This document shows, piece by piece, positions 1 to 8,773 of a DNA stretch of 64,000 nucleotides. The translations under genes and the position numbers were made by a program. The stretch is from Streptomyces monomycini (GTDB taxonomy: Bacteria; Actinomycetota; Actinomycetes; Streptomycetales; Streptomycetaceae). The notes under the pieces are model-generated. The model saw only the letters and a program-made list of their open reading frames with translations. It searched no databases and had not been told where the DNA came from. The stretch lies in NCBI RefSeq assembly GCF_022271435.1, contig NZ_JAFIQY010000015.1, positions 52,508 through 116,507 of the forward strand. The letters run 5' to 3'. Positions within the stretch are counted from its first letter, which is position 1; each line of letters begins with the position of its first letter.

Positions 1-1
1 C

Positions 2-340
2 GGGGTGGCGTCCTCCCTCACCCAGATCGGCGATGTGCGGCAGCTCGATTTCCTCCGCGCGTTCGATCAAGTCATCGAAGAAACGGCGCAGGACCGGGAA
101 GCGGACCGGCTGCTGCCGAAAGCCGTCCGTACGTATTGCGCCATCATTGCCCACCACCTCGGTTCGATCGAACGATTCGAACCGCAGGTCGCCCGTCAAT
201 TGCGCGCGCTGAGCGCGGCGGCGCTGAGAAGAATGCCGCAGGACGTACTGAAGGAAGCACTGAATTCGATGGACACGCAGCGCGCCTCCCGTCTGCGACG
301 GCTGCGCCGGCGCCCGGTTCCGGCGGAGGTGGCCGCCTGA
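2..340 (+). CDS. C-terminal part of a glycan-cluster protein, probably a glycosyltransferase (5' end outside window)
   Basis: The reading frame is open from the window edge and ends at the TGA at 338-340, so only the last ~112 residues are visible. A GTG lies at position 5, but no ribosome binding site can be judged, and the frame most likely continues upstream. The visible part is helical and charged with no recognisable catalytic motif. Its stop overlaps the start of the next gene by one base (TGATG), which indicates translational coupling with the polysialyltransferase-like gene. In such operons the preceding gene is commonly a family 2 glycosyltransferase; that identity is inferred from context only. 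Confidence 0.55.
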   Translation, partial: GVASSLTQIGDVRQLDFLRAFDQVIEETAQDREADRLLPKAVRTYCAIIAHHLGSIERFEPQVARQLRALSAAALRRMPQDVLKEALNSMDTQRASRLRRLRRRPVPAEVAA

Positions 341-1722
341 TGGCCCCCCGTACCGACGCCGGGCACCGGCCGGACCGGCCGCGTACGCAGATCTTCCTGG
401 CGTCCACCCTGTACGGCGCCGCGACGCTGGCCGCCGCGCTGGACACGGACCGCTTCGCACCGGCCGCCCGGCGGATGCTGCTGGTCAGCAACAACGCGGC
501 GACCCCGGAGACCGCCACGCCGGTGGACCGGATGCCCGGTTTCGAGCGGCTGCGCGGCCGCTTCGACCGGGTCCTGTCGTGGAACGAGACGATCAGCCCG
601 TTCCACCCCGGCGGCTGGTCCCCGCGCCCGGACGACGTCCCGCTGTGGGAGCGGCATCTGCGGCTGCTGTGGGAGCTGGGTGAGGACGAGGTCGAGCTGG
701 TCGTGGAGTCCATCCAGGTCCACCCGGCGCTCGCGCTGGCGCAGCTCTTCCCGGACGCGCCGGTCGACGTGTACGCGGACGGGCTGATGAGCTACGGCCC
801 GACCCGCAACAAGCTGGACCCGTTGGTCGGCACCCGGGTCCGCCGCCTGCTGCACCTGGACCTCGTGCCCGGCCTGAAGCCGCTGCTGCTCACCGAGTTC
901 GGGGTGGGCGCGGAGACCGTACCGACCGACGCGTTCCGCGCGGTGCTCACCGAGCTGGCCGCGGACTGCGACGCCCCGGCGCTGCACGCCGTACCGGACG
1001 GCGCCGCGCTGCTCCTCGGGCAGTACCTGTCGGCGCTGGGCATCCTCACGCCCGAGGAAGAGGAGGAGCTGCACGTCCGGATGTTGCGCGGCGTGGTCCG
1101 GCGCGGGCACCGCGAGGTGGTGTTCAAGCCGCACCCGTCGGCGCCGGCCCGCTGGTCCCGGGCGCTGGAGCGGGAGGCGGAACGGCTCGGCGCCGAGCTG
1201 ACCGTACTGGAGACGCCGGTCCTCGCCGAAGTGCTCTACCAGCGCAAACGGCCCGCGCTCGTGGTCGGTTGCTTCTCCACCGCGCTGCTGACGGCGGCCG
1301 CCTTCTACGACGTGCCGACCGCCCGCGTCGGCACCGATCTGCTGCTGGAGCGCCTGACCCCGTACCAGAACAGTAACCGCGTGCCGGTCACGCTCGTGGA
1401 CGCGCTGGTGCCCGACCTGGCGGACGAGCCGGGTGCCAAACCGGCGCCGACCCACATCAACGGGCTGATCAGCGCGGTCGGTTACGCGATGCAGAACCAG
1501 ATCTACCCGGACCTGCGCCCGGTCGCCGAGCGCTACCTCGCCGCCCACCTGAACGAGCGCACCTGGCGCTACTTCAAGCGCCGCCGCCTGACCGCGCTCG
1601 CGCTCCCCGGCGCGCTGCCGTCCCAGCTGGCGTTCATCCCGCGCAACGCGGCCGTCCGCAGGGTCGCGCGGCGCGCGCGGGCGATGCAGCGGCGCCTGAA
1701 AAAACGGGCCGCGTTCGGATGA
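340..1722 (+). CDS. polysialyltransferase-family glycosyltransferase
   Basis: 460 residues, resembling the actinobacterial alpha-2,8-polysialyltransferase (POLYST) family. Visible signs are an N-terminal IFLASTLYGAATL segment, a central block with the acidic stretch DVYADGLMSYGP, then FKPHPSAP and a VVGCFSTALLTAA segment near residues 310-330, typical of this GT-B-like fold. It probably makes or extends a cell-surface sugar polymer at the cytoplasmic face. I chose the ATG at 340 because it overlaps the upstream stop (TGATG); a longer open frame upstream is antisense-style noise. The stop overlaps the next ATG (ATGA at 1719-1722), so three genes form one operon. The real acceptor and donor are unknown. 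Confidence 0.78.
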   Translation: MAPRTDAGHRPDRPRTQIFLASTLYGAATLAAALDTDRFAPAARRMLLVSNNAATPETATPVDRMPGFERLRGRFDRVLSWNETISPFHPGGWSPRPDDVPLWERHLRLLWELGEDEVELVVESIQVHPALALAQLFPDAPVDVYADGLMSYGPTRNKLDPLVGTRVRRLLHLDLVPGLKPLLLTEFGVGAETVPTDAFRAVLTELAADCDAPALHAVPDGAALLLGQYLSALGILTPEEEEELHVRMLRGVVRRGHREVVFKPHPSAPARWSRALEREAERLGAELTVLETPVLAEVLYQRKRPALVVGCFSTALLTAAAFYDVPTARVGTDLLLERLTPYQNSNRVPVTLVDALVPDLADEPGAKPAPTHINGLISAVGYAMQNQIYPDLRPVAERYLAAHLNERTWRYFKRRRLTALALPGALPSQLAFIPRNAAVRRVARRARAMQRRLKKRAAFG

Positions 1723-2951
1723 CCGCGCAGCTCCCGGCCGAGGCGCCGATGCCTGCGGCGGCCCCGGTCCCGTCGTCGTCCATATCCGCGTCCGCGCCGG
1801 CCGGGCCCACGGTGGTCACCCGGGCCGCGCCCGCCGTGCCGGACACGGGGAACGGCGCAGCGCCCCCGCCCGCCAAGAAACCCCGTGGCGTGCCCCGCCT
1901 GCGCGCCCTCGACGGGCTGCGGCTGTGCGCCGCTCTGATGGTCGCCGCCTACCACCTCGGCGGCCGGGGCGGTGAGATAGCCAAGGCGTGGGGCAGCTCC
2001 CCGGCACACCAGTTCCCCACGCTGCACAGCGCGTTCGCGTACGGCTGTCTCGGCGTCCAGATCTTCTTCGTGATCAGCGGTTTCGTCATCTGCATGAGCG
2101 GCTGGGGGCGTTCGCTGCGTTCCTTCGTCGCTTCCCGCGTCGCGCGGCTGTATCCGGCGTACTGGGTGGCCATCCTGCTGGTGACGGCCGTCTTCGCGCT
2201 GCCGTGGGTGGCGTTCGAGGCGCTGGGACCGAGCGAGGTGCTGACGAACCTGACGATGCTCCAGCAGCCGCTGGGCGCGAAGCGGGTGCTGGGCGTGTGC
2301 TGGACGCTCTGGGCGGAGATGCGGTTCTACGCGCTGTTCGCGCTGTGCGTCGTGCTGCCGGGCGCCACCCGCCGCCGGGTGGTGCTGTTCTGCGCCAGAT
2401 GGACGCTGGCGGCGGCACTGGCCCAGGCCGCGCACGTCCCCGCGCTGGATGTCGTCCTGATGCCGCAGTACGCGCCGTTCTTCATCGGCGGCATCGGCTG
2501 CTACCTGCTGCACCGCTACGGCCGGCGCGACCCGGTGGCGTGGGCGGTGGTCGGCGTCAGCTGGCTGACCGGCCAGCACCACGCGGTGGCCGGGCTCTGG
2601 CACCCGCCGTCCGCCCACGCCTTCTCCTACCGCTCGACGGTGGTCGTCATCGCGATCGTCACGGTGGGCTTCGCGCTGGTGGTGGCGATCGCGCTGGGCC
2701 GGATGAAGTGGGCGAACTGGCGCTGGCTGACCGTGGCCGGGGCGCTGACGTACCCGTTCTACCTCGTCCACGAGCACCTGGGCTGGGTGGCCGTGCAGGG
2801 CCTGCACGGCGGCCTGCGGCTGCCCTCGTACGTGACGCTCGCCCTGACGGTGGCGCTGATGCTGGCGCTGGCGTGGGTGCTGCACCGGTGGGTGGAGCGG
2901 CCGCTCACGCCCGTACTGCGACAGGCGATCGACCCGCGGCCGCGCCGCTAG
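1719..2951 (+). CDS. acyltransferase family 3 membrane protein
   Basis: 410 residues. After a ~45-residue Ala/Pro-rich cytoplasmic leader comes the family hallmark RALDGLRLCAALMVAAYH near residues 60-77, containing the conserved His, followed by about ten hydrophobic segments. This is the OafA/NodX-type integral membrane acyltransferase family (PF01757), which O-acylates exported sugars or lipids. Translational coupling to the polysialyltransferase-like gene suggests it decorates the same surface glycan. The last transmembrane segment and the short basic tail (VERPLTPVLRQ) are intact, so the gene looks full length. The acyl donor and sugar acceptor cannot be told from sequence. Confidence 0.85.
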   Translation: MTAQLPAEAPMPAAAPVPSSSISASAPAGPTVVTRAAPAVPDTGNGAAPPPAKKPRGVPRLRALDGLRLCAALMVAAYHLGGRGGEIAKAWGSSPAHQFPTLHSAFAYGCLGVQIFFVISGFVICMSGWGRSLRSFVASRVARLYPAYWVAILLVTAVFALPWVAFEALGPSEVLTNLTMLQQPLGAKRVLGVCWTLWAEMRFYALFALCVVLPGATRRRVVLFCARWTLAAALAQAAHVPALDVVLMPQYAPFFIGGIGCYLLHRYGRRDPVAWAVVGVSWLTGQHHAVAGLWHPPSAHAFSYRSTVVVIAIVTVGFALVVAIALGRMKWANWRWLTVAGALTYPFYLVHEHLGWVAVQGLHGGLRLPSYVTLALTVALMLALAWVLHRWVERPLTPVLRQAIDPRPRR

Positions 2952-2990
2952 GAACCGGGGCGCCGGGGACGACTCCCCCGGCGCCTCCCC

Positions 2991-3653
2991 TCACGCGCCG
3001 TGCAGCAGCGCGGCCTCGATCCCCGCCACGATGGCCCGCAGGCCGTCCTCGAAGCCGCGGGCGGTGTCGCCGAACATCTCCAGGCCGGCCGCGGCCGTGA
3101 GCGGGTAGTCGGCGCCCACGCTCCGCTCCCGTTCCCGCTGGTCGTACGCCGGGTCGCGGTGCGAGTCGCCGGGCACCGGGAAGACGGACTGCTCCTCGAT
3201 CACGTAGCCGATGGTGTAGGCGTACGTGGTGAACCAGGCGCGCGCGGCCCGCTCCGTCGTGAACCCGGCGCTCCGCATGGCGGCCAGCAGGGACTCCATC
3301 GGCCGCAGCAGCGCCTGGTCGCGCAGCCGGGTGCCGCCGAAGACCTTGCCGCCGTCGCGGTAGCCGAGCAGCGTGTGCCGGGTCTGGCGGCACGCCTCGG
3401 TGAGCATGGCCCGCCAGTCGCCGTCCCCGGAGCCGTCGCCGGCCTCCGCGAGCGGCGCGGTCATCTGCCGGAGCAGCACGGTGGCCATCTCGTCCAGCAG
3501 TTCCTGCTTGTTCTTGAAGTGCCAGTAGAGCGCGGGTGCCTTGACGTCCAGTTCCTTGGCGATACGGCGCAGGGTGAGCCCTTCGAGGCCGACGTCGTTC
3601 AGCAGGCCCAGGGCGGTCTCCGCCACCAGTTTCCGGTCGAGTCTCGTAGCCAC
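2991..3653 (-). CDS. TetR-family repressor with tetracycline-repressor-like C-terminal domain
   Basis: 220 residues. The N-terminal helix-turn-helix is clear (GLTLRRIAKELDVKAPALYW near residues 25-44), and the C-terminal part follows the TetR_C class seen in TetR itself. It starts with GTG at 3653. A TANNNT box (TAAATT, minus strand 3665-3660) lies six bases before the start, so the mRNA is probably leaderless. The gene is divergent from a FAD monooxygenase, with 68 bp between them holding two TTAAC-N3-GTTAA elements: one over this gene's -10 box, the other over the monooxygenase -10 and ribosome site. It most likely represses both genes and responds to a substrate of the monooxygenase. Confidence 0.88.
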   Translation of the reverse strand: MATRLDRKLVAETALGLLNDVGLEGLTLRRIAKELDVKAPALYWHFKNKQELLDEMATVLLRQMTAPLAEAGDGSGDGDWRAMLTEACRQTRHTLLGYRDGGKVFGGTRLRDQALLRPMESLLAAMRSAGFTTERAARAWFTTYAYTIGYVIEEQSVFPVPGDSHRDPAYDQRERERSVGADYPLTAAAGLEMFGDTARGFEDGLRAIVAGIEAALLHGA

Positions 3654-3659
3654 GTTGAC

Positions 3660-3712
3660 AATTTAACACCGTTAAGCGCATCCTCGGAAGCAGGTAACTT
3701 AACGACGTTAAG
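3660..3712. promoter_or_regulatory. paired TetR operators between divergent promoters
   Basis: Two copies of TTAAC-N3-GTTAA lie at 3663-3675 and 3699-3711. The second is extended to a perfect 15-bp palindrome, CTTAACGACGTTAAG, at 3698-3712. The first overlaps the leftward -10 box TAAATT (3665-3660); the second overlaps a rightward -10 candidate TAACTT (3695-3700) and the AAGGAG ribosome binding site. The centres are 36 bp apart. This arrangement fits autorepression plus repression of the monooxygenase by the adjacent TetR protein; binding itself is inferred. Confidence 0.8.
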
Positions 3713-3721
3713 GAGACACTC

Positions 3722-5239
3722 ATGGCCAGCACCGACACCCTGCCCGGACACGTGGACGTACTGATCTCCGGCGCCGGCCCCACCGGCCTGGCCCTCGGCC
3801 TCGACCTCGCCCGGCGCGGCGTGCGCGCCCTCGTCCTGGAGCGCCAGGACCGGCTGGCGCCCGGCACCCGCGGCAGCGGCATCCAGCCCCGCACCCAGGA
3901 GGTGTACGAGGACTTCGGGGTGCTCGACGCCGTCCGGGAGTCCGGCGGGACGTACCCGCCGCGGGGGAACTGGAAAAACGGCCGCATGGTCGACGAGCAG
4001 GTGATGGTCGAGTCCTCCGACCCGACGCCGGCCACTCCGTACGGCACCATGCTGATGCTCCCGCAGTGGCGCAATCTGGAGATCCAGTACGCGCGGCTGA
4101 CCGAACTGGGCGGCACGGTGGCGTTCGGCACCGGCCTGGAGTCCTTCACCCAGGACGCGGACGGCGTCGAGGCCCGCGTCGTACGCGCCGACGGCACCGC
4201 CCGTACGGTGCGCGCCTCCTACCTCGTCGCGGCCGACGGCGGGCGCAGCCCGGTCCGCAAGGCGCTCGGCGTCACCATGACCGGCCAGTCCGTCGCGCCG
4301 TACCCGATGCTCCTCGCCGACATCCGGCTCGACGGGCTGGACCGGAACCACTGGCACATGTGGGGCGAGTTCCGGGCCACCGACTTCGTCTCGCTGCTCG
4401 CGCCGGCGAAGTACGACTACTTCCTGCTCATGGCGGGCTTCATGGACCCCGGCACCGTGCCCGACACCTCCCCCGACGGCGTGCGCGAGCTCATCGCCGA
4501 GCGCACCCACCTGACCCCCGACCAGCTGGGCGAGGTGCTGTGGTCCTCCTCCTTCCGGCCGAACGCCGCCATGGCGGACCGGATCCGGGCGGGCCGGGTC
4601 TTCCTCGCGGGCGACGCGGCGCACGTGCACTCCCCCGCGGGCGGCCAGGGCCTGAACACCAGCGTGCAGGACGCCTACAACCTCGGCTGGAAGCTGGGCC
4701 AGGTCATCCGGCACGGCGCGCCGGACTCCCTCCTCGACACTTACGAGGCCGAGCGGCTGCCGGTCGCCGCGAGCATCCTGGCCACCAGCACCCGGCTGCA
4801 CCGGTCGGGCGACATGCGGCGCGGCAGCGACCTGCACCAGATCGACGTCGGCTACCCGGACGGGCCGCTCGCCACCGAGCGGCGCACCGGCCCCGCCGAC
4901 GGCGGGCTGCGCGCCGGCAACCGGGCCCCCGACGCGCCCTGCATCACCCCCGACGGCACCCCGCGCCGCCTCTTCGACGTCTTCCGCGGCCCGCACTTCA
5001 CGCTGCTGGCCGTCGGGGACGCCGAGGTCGCGGCGCTCGACGGCGAGCTGGTCCGTACCTGCCGCGTCGGCGGCCCGGCCCCCGACCTGCTGGACTCCGA
5101 GGGGCACGTCCGCGACGCGTACGGCGAAGGCGTCTTCCTGATCCGTCCCGACGGCTACGTGGGGTATGCCGCCGACGACGCCACCGGCCTGCCGGAGGAG
5201 CTGGTCCGGTACGGCGTCCTCACCGCCGCGGCCCGCTGA
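3722..5239 (+). CDS. FAD-dependent aromatic monooxygenase (PheA/TfdB type)
   Basis: 505 residues. The N-terminal FAD-binding dinucleotide fold reads VLISGAGPTGLALGLDLARR (residues ~10-29), the DG motif is VAADGGRSPVRKALG near residue 168-182, and the GD motif is FLAGDAAHVHSPAGGQGLN near 297-315. The ~80-residue C-terminal thioredoxin-like domain typical of phenol hydroxylase and polyketide hydroxylase enzymes is present. It should use NAD(P)H, FAD and O2 to hydroxylate an aromatic or polyketide compound, or inactivate a drug. The ATG at 3722 follows AAGGAG with good spacing. Expression is probably induced by release of the divergent TetR. Its 3' end overlaps the convergent MFS gene by 20 bp. 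Confidence 0.87.
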   Translation: MASTDTLPGHVDVLISGAGPTGLALGLDLARRGVRALVLERQDRLAPGTRGSGIQPRTQEVYEDFGVLDAVRESGGTYPPRGNWKNGRMVDEQVMVESSDPTPATPYGTMLMLPQWRNLEIQYARLTELGGTVAFGTGLESFTQDADGVEARVVRADGTARTVRASYLVAADGGRSPVRKALGVTMTGQSVAPYPMLLADIRLDGLDRNHWHMWGEFRATDFVSLLAPAKYDYFLLMAGFMDPGTVPDTSPDGVRELIAERTHLTPDQLGEVLWSSSFRPNAAMADRIRAGRVFLAGDAAHVHSPAGGQGLNTSVQDAYNLGWKLGQVIRHGAPDSLLDTYEAERLPVAASILATSTRLHRSGDMRRGSDLHQIDVGYPDGPLATERRTGPADGGLRAGNRAPDAPCITPDGTPRRLFDVFRGPHFTLLAVGDAEVAALDGELVRTCRVGGPAPDLLDSEGHVRDAYGEGVFLIRPDGYVGYAADDATGLPEELVRYGVLTAAAR

Positions 5240-6434
5240 CGGCGGCCTGCCCGGCCCCCTCCTCCGAGGGCCGCCGGGCACCCTCCCCCGGCTCGGTCAG
5301 CGTCCGCGCGACGAGCCAGGCCACCACGCACAGCGCGATCAGCGGCAGCAGCGCGGTGCGCAGGCCGGTGGCGTCGGCGAGGGCGCCGATGGCCGGGCTG
5401 GCGACGCCGCCGACGCTGACCGCCAGGCCCAGGGTGACGCCGCTCGCCGTACCCATGCGGTTCGGCAGCAGGTCCTGGCCGAGGGTGATGTGCAGGGAGA
5501 ACGGCACGTACAGGGCCGTGGCGGTCAGGGCGGCGAACACGTACAGCGCGGGGCCGGGGACGAGGACCAGCCCGGCGACGGCCGGGACGCAGGCCGCGTA
5601 GGCCATCCGTACCGTACGGACCCGGCCCCACCGGGACGCCAGCCGGCCGCCCAGCACGGTGCCCACCGCACCGCCCGCGAACAGCACGAACAGGGCCGCC
5701 GAGCCCGCGGTGGCGCCCCCGCCCACCCGCTGCTGCGCGTAGACGGCGATGAAGGCGCTCAGGCCGACGAAGACGACGGAACGGCAGACGATGACGGCCG
5801 TCAGGCGCAGGAACCCCGGCCAGTCGTCGCGGCCCGCCGACCGCGCCGCGGCCTTGGCGACGGCCGCCTTCGGCGCCAGGGTACGGATCGCCGCGGCGGT
5901 GATCAGGACCCCGGCCACCGCGGGCACCGCCAGCCACGGCGACGCGCCGAGCGAGCCCGCGGAGAGCAGCGGGCCGACGGCGACCGGGGCGAGGGCGAAG
6001 CCGATGTTGCCGCCGAGGGAGAACCAGCCCATGGCGACATGGCTGCCGCCGCTCGCGACACGGGCCAGCCGCGCGGCCTCCGGGTGGTAGGCGGCCACCC
6101 CGATGCCCGAGAGGGCCACCGCGAGGCACGTGAGGACGTACGAGTCACATAGCCCCGACAGGGCGATGCCGAGCCCGGCGCACAGGGTGCTCACCGGGAT
6201 CAGCCACGGCATCGTCCAGCGGTCGGTGAGCGAGCCGAACAGGGGCTGCACCAGGGAGGAGAGGAGGGTGGCGGCCAGCACGATACCCGAGGCGGCGGCG
6301 TAACCGTAGTGGCGCTCGGCCACCAGGAAGGGCACCAGGGCCGGGACCGCGCCCTGGTAGAAGTCCACCGCCGCGTGTCCGACGGACATCATCGCGACCG
6401 GCCGCCGGGGAGCGGCCACGTGCTTCGTCGTCAT
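5220..6434 (-). CDS. MFS transporter, fosmidomycin-resistance (Fsr) type
   Basis: 404 residues with twelve hydrophobic segments. The N-terminus (VGHAAVDFYQGAVPALVPFL, residues ~14-33) and the downstream SLTDRW loop match the fosmidomycin-resistance branch of the major facilitator superfamily; ASRWGR is the second-half cytoplasmic loop. It is expected to pump out a small drug or metabolite using the proton gradient. The ATG at 6434 was chosen over a longer upstream frame because the first membrane helix begins soon after it and the upstream stretch is antisense to the AraC gene. It is divergent from that AraC regulator, which probably controls it. The substrate is not deducible. Confidence 0.85.
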   Translation of the reverse strand: MTTKHVAAPRRPVAMMSVGHAAVDFYQGAVPALVPFLVAERHYGYAAASGIVLAATLLSSLVQPLFGSLTDRWTMPWLIPVSTLCAGLGIALSGLCDSYVLTCLAVALSGIGVAAYHPEAARLARVASGGSHVAMGWFSLGGNIGFALAPVAVGPLLSAGSLGASPWLAVPAVAGVLITAAAIRTLAPKAAVAKAAARSAGRDDWPGFLRLTAVIVCRSVVFVGLSAFIAVYAQQRVGGGATAGSAALFVLFAGGAVGTVLGGRLASRWGRVRTVRMAYAACVPAVAGLVLVPGPALYVFAALTATALYVPFSLHITLGQDLLPNRMGTASGVTLGLAVSVGGVASPAIGALADATGLRTALLPLIALCVVAWLVARTLTEPGEGARRPSEEGAGQAAVSGPRR

Positions 6435-6488
6435 ACGTCGATCCTGGCGACCGCACCCGGTGGCGGACTTCCCATAAGCTGCCACGTC

Positions 6489-7316
6489 ATGCCGGTTTTC
6501 CGCCATCACCCGCCGCACGTCACGACCATCACCCGTTTCCTGCCGCAGGGTGCGGAGGTGACGGCCCACCACCACGACGTCCACCAGATCGTCTACGCGG
6601 GGCGGGGTGTGCTCACCGTGACCACGGACGCCGGGAGCTGGGTCACCCCGGCCACCCGGGCGATCTGGATCCCGGCCGGGACGGTGCACGAGCACCGGGC
6701 GCACGGGGACACCGACCTGCACACCGTCGGCGTACCGCCGGACGCCGACCCGCTGGGGCTGGACCGGCCCGCCGTCCTGGCGGTCGGTCCGCTGCTGCGC
6801 GAGCTGATCATCGCGTACAGCGGTACGGGCAGCCGCCGTACGCAGGAGGCGCGGCGCCTGCTGGCCGTACTCCTCGACCAGCTGCGCCACACCCCGCTCC
6901 AGGCCCTGCACCTGCCCAGGGCCCGCGACCCGCGGCTGGCGGCGGTCTGCGCGGCGCTCCGCGCGGACCCGGCCGATCAGCGCCCGCTGGCCGCGCTCGG
7001 CGCGGCGGCCGGGGCGAGCGAGCGGACCCTGGCCCGCCTCTTCCGCGCCGAACTGGGCATGACCTTCCCCCAGTGGCGTACGCAGCTGCGCCTGCACCAC
7101 GCGCTGGTGCTGCTGACGCAGGACGGCCCGGCGCTGTCCGTGACCGCGATCGCGCACCGCTGCGGCTGGGCCTCGGCCAGCGCCTTCATCGATGCCTTCC
7201 GCGGGTCGTTCGGACACACGCCGGGCGCCCACCGGGCTCTCATGGGCCCGGCTACAACACCAGCGACAGCAGCAGCACGCACACGATCCCGACGACGGAG
7301 ATCAGCGTCTCCATGA
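6489..7316 (+). CDS. AraC-family transcriptional regulator with cupin sensor
   Basis: 275 residues. The N-terminal cupin carries the metal/ligand-binding pattern HHHDVHQIVYAGRGVL near residues 27-42, and the C-terminal AraC domain ends with the second HTH (SVTAIAHRCGWASASAFIDAF, in part) around residues 215-235. This is the subfamily that regulates adjacent MFS exporters. The ATG at 6489 is eight bases after TAAGCT (6475-6480), which suits a leaderless mRNA. The C-terminal ~20 residues are Arg/Ser-rich and antisense to the end of the gluconate permease gene (65-bp overlap). A shorter original end followed by readthrough extension is possible. Confidence 0.83.
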   Translation: MPVFRHHPPHVTTITRFLPQGAEVTAHHHDVHQIVYAGRGVLTVTTDAGSWVTPATRAIWIPAGTVHEHRAHGDTDLHTVGVPPDADPLGLDRPAVLAVGPLLRELIIAYSGTGSRRTQEARRLLAVLLDQLRHTPLQALHLPRARDPRLAAVCAALRADPADQRPLAALGAAAGASERTLARLFRAELGMTFPQWRTQLRLHHALVLLTQDGPALSVTAIAHRCGWASASAFIDAFRGSFGHTPGAHRALMGPATTPATAAARTRSRRRRSASP

Positions 7317-8649
7317 GCGACCAGGTCTTGAGCGTCTGGCCGACGTTCATGCCGAAGTACTCCTTCACCATCCAGAAGCCCGCGTCGTTGACGTGGCTGA
7401 AGAACAGCGAACCGGCGCCGACGGCGAGGACGAGCAGGGCGGTGTGGGTGGTGGACATGTCCGCGGTGAGCGGCGCCACCAGGCCCGCGGCGGAGATGGT
7501 GGCCACCGTCGCGGAGCCGGTCGCGAGCCGGATCGCGACCGCGATCAGCCAGGCCAGCAGCAGCGTGGAGATGTTCCAGTCCTTGGACAGCTCCAGGATC
7601 ATCTGGCCGACGCCCGCGTCCACCAGGGTCTGCTTGAAGCCGCCGCCCGCGCCCACGATCAGCAGGACGCCGGCGATCGGGGCCAGGGACTTCTCGACGG
7701 TGGTGGCGATCCGGCCCTTGGTGAACCCGGCCGACCGGCCCAGCGTGAACATGCCGACGACGACGGCGGTGAGCAGCGCGATCAGCGGGGAGCCGACCAC
7801 GTCGAAGACCCGCTGGACCGTCGTGCCCTTGTCGTCCACGACGACGTCCACCAGGGCCTTGGCCAGCATCATCACGACGGGCAGCAGCACGGTCGCGACG
7901 GTGATCCCGAAGCCGGGACGCTTGTCCAGCTCGCCGGAGGCCCTCTCCGGAACCATGTTCTCCGGCGGGCGGATGTCCACCCAGCGGGCGGCGTAACGGG
8001 AGAACAGCGGACCGGCGACGATCGCGGTGGGGATGGCGACGACGACGCCGAGCGCCAGGGTGACACCCAGGTTGGCGTCGAGCGCGGCGATGGCGGCCAG
8101 CGGGCCGGGGTGCGGCGGGATCAGGCCGTGCATGACGGACAGGCCGGCCAGCGCCGGGATGCCGATGCGCATCAGGGAGAAGTTGCCGCGCTTGACGACC
8201 AGCAGCACCACGGGGATCAGCAGCACGATGCCGACCTCGAAGAAGATCGGCAGGCCGACGATGCCGGCGATCAGCACCATCGCCCAGGGCATCACGCGCC
8301 CGCTCGCCTTCGCCAGGATCGTGTCGACGATCTGGTCGGCGCCCCCGGAGTCGGCGAGCAGTTTGCCGAGGATCGCGCCCAGCGCGATCAGGATGCCGGT
8401 GCCCGCGACCGTACTGCCCAGGCCCGACGAGAAGCTGGTGATGGCCTTGTCCAGCGGCGCGCCCGCCACCGCGCCCAGCACCAGCGAGCCGATGATCAGG
8501 GACAGGAAGGCGTGCAGCTTGAACTTGGTGATGAGCAGGACGATGACGGCGATGCCCGCGAGGACGGCGATGCCGAGCTGCGCGTGACCGGCCGAGGTGA
8601 TCGGCTCGGTCGCGTCCGCTGCCAGCATCTCGACGCTGAGATGTGTCAC
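7252..8649 (-). CDS. gntP: gluconate:H+ symporter (GntP family)
   Basis: 465 residues, about 12-14 hydrophobic segments, typical of the GntP family (full-length ~450). Diagnostic stretches include FLSLIIGSLVLGAVAG near the N-terminus and GLIPPHPGPLAAIAAL near residue 170, the conserved PPHPGP loop. It imports D-gluconate, or a related sugar acid, with protons. The GTG at 8649 is the chosen start; the translation from it (MTHLSVEML) precedes the first helix. It lies 124 bp downstream of gluconokinase on the same strand, so uptake and phosphorylation genes are probably co-transcribed from the promoter in front of gntK and controlled by the divergent GntR protein. Confidence 0.9.
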   Translation of the reverse strand: MTHLSVEMLAADATEPITSAGHAQLGIAVLAGIAVIVLLITKFKLHAFLSLIIGSLVLGAVAGAPLDKAITSFSSGLGSTVAGTGILIALGAILGKLLADSGGADQIVDTILAKASGRVMPWAMVLIAGIVGLPIFFEVGIVLLIPVVLLVVKRGNFSLMRIGIPALAGLSVMHGLIPPHPGPLAAIAALDANLGVTLALGVVVAIPTAIVAGPLFSRYAARWVDIRPPENMVPERASGELDKRPGFGITVATVLLPVVMMLAKALVDVVVDDKGTTVQRVFDVVGSPLIALLTAVVVGMFTLGRSAGFTKGRIATTVEKSLAPIAGVLLIVGAGGGFKQTLVDAGVGQMILELSKDWNISTLLLAWLIAVAIRLATGSATVATISAAGLVAPLTADMSTTHTALLVLAVGAGSLFFSHVNDAGFWMVKEYFGMNVGQTLKTWSLMETLISVVGIVCVLLLSLVL

Positions 8650-8773
8650 GGCTGTTCCCTAGGGGGTGCAGTTTGCTGGTTGTGGTGCTCCCGGCGCGGT
8701 GGCACGGGGGCGTACGGGACGGTGTCCCCGCGCGGCGGCGGGGCGGCGGCCCGTGGTCAGGCGGGCCCCGTGG

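Noticed and set aside
196..1548. Long open frames on the opposite strand of real genes (for example 196-1548, 1569-2885 and 45236-48043 on the minus strand)
   Set aside because: They arise from the high third-position GC of the true genes, have Arg/Gly/Pro-rich translations without domain motifs and no ribosome sites.
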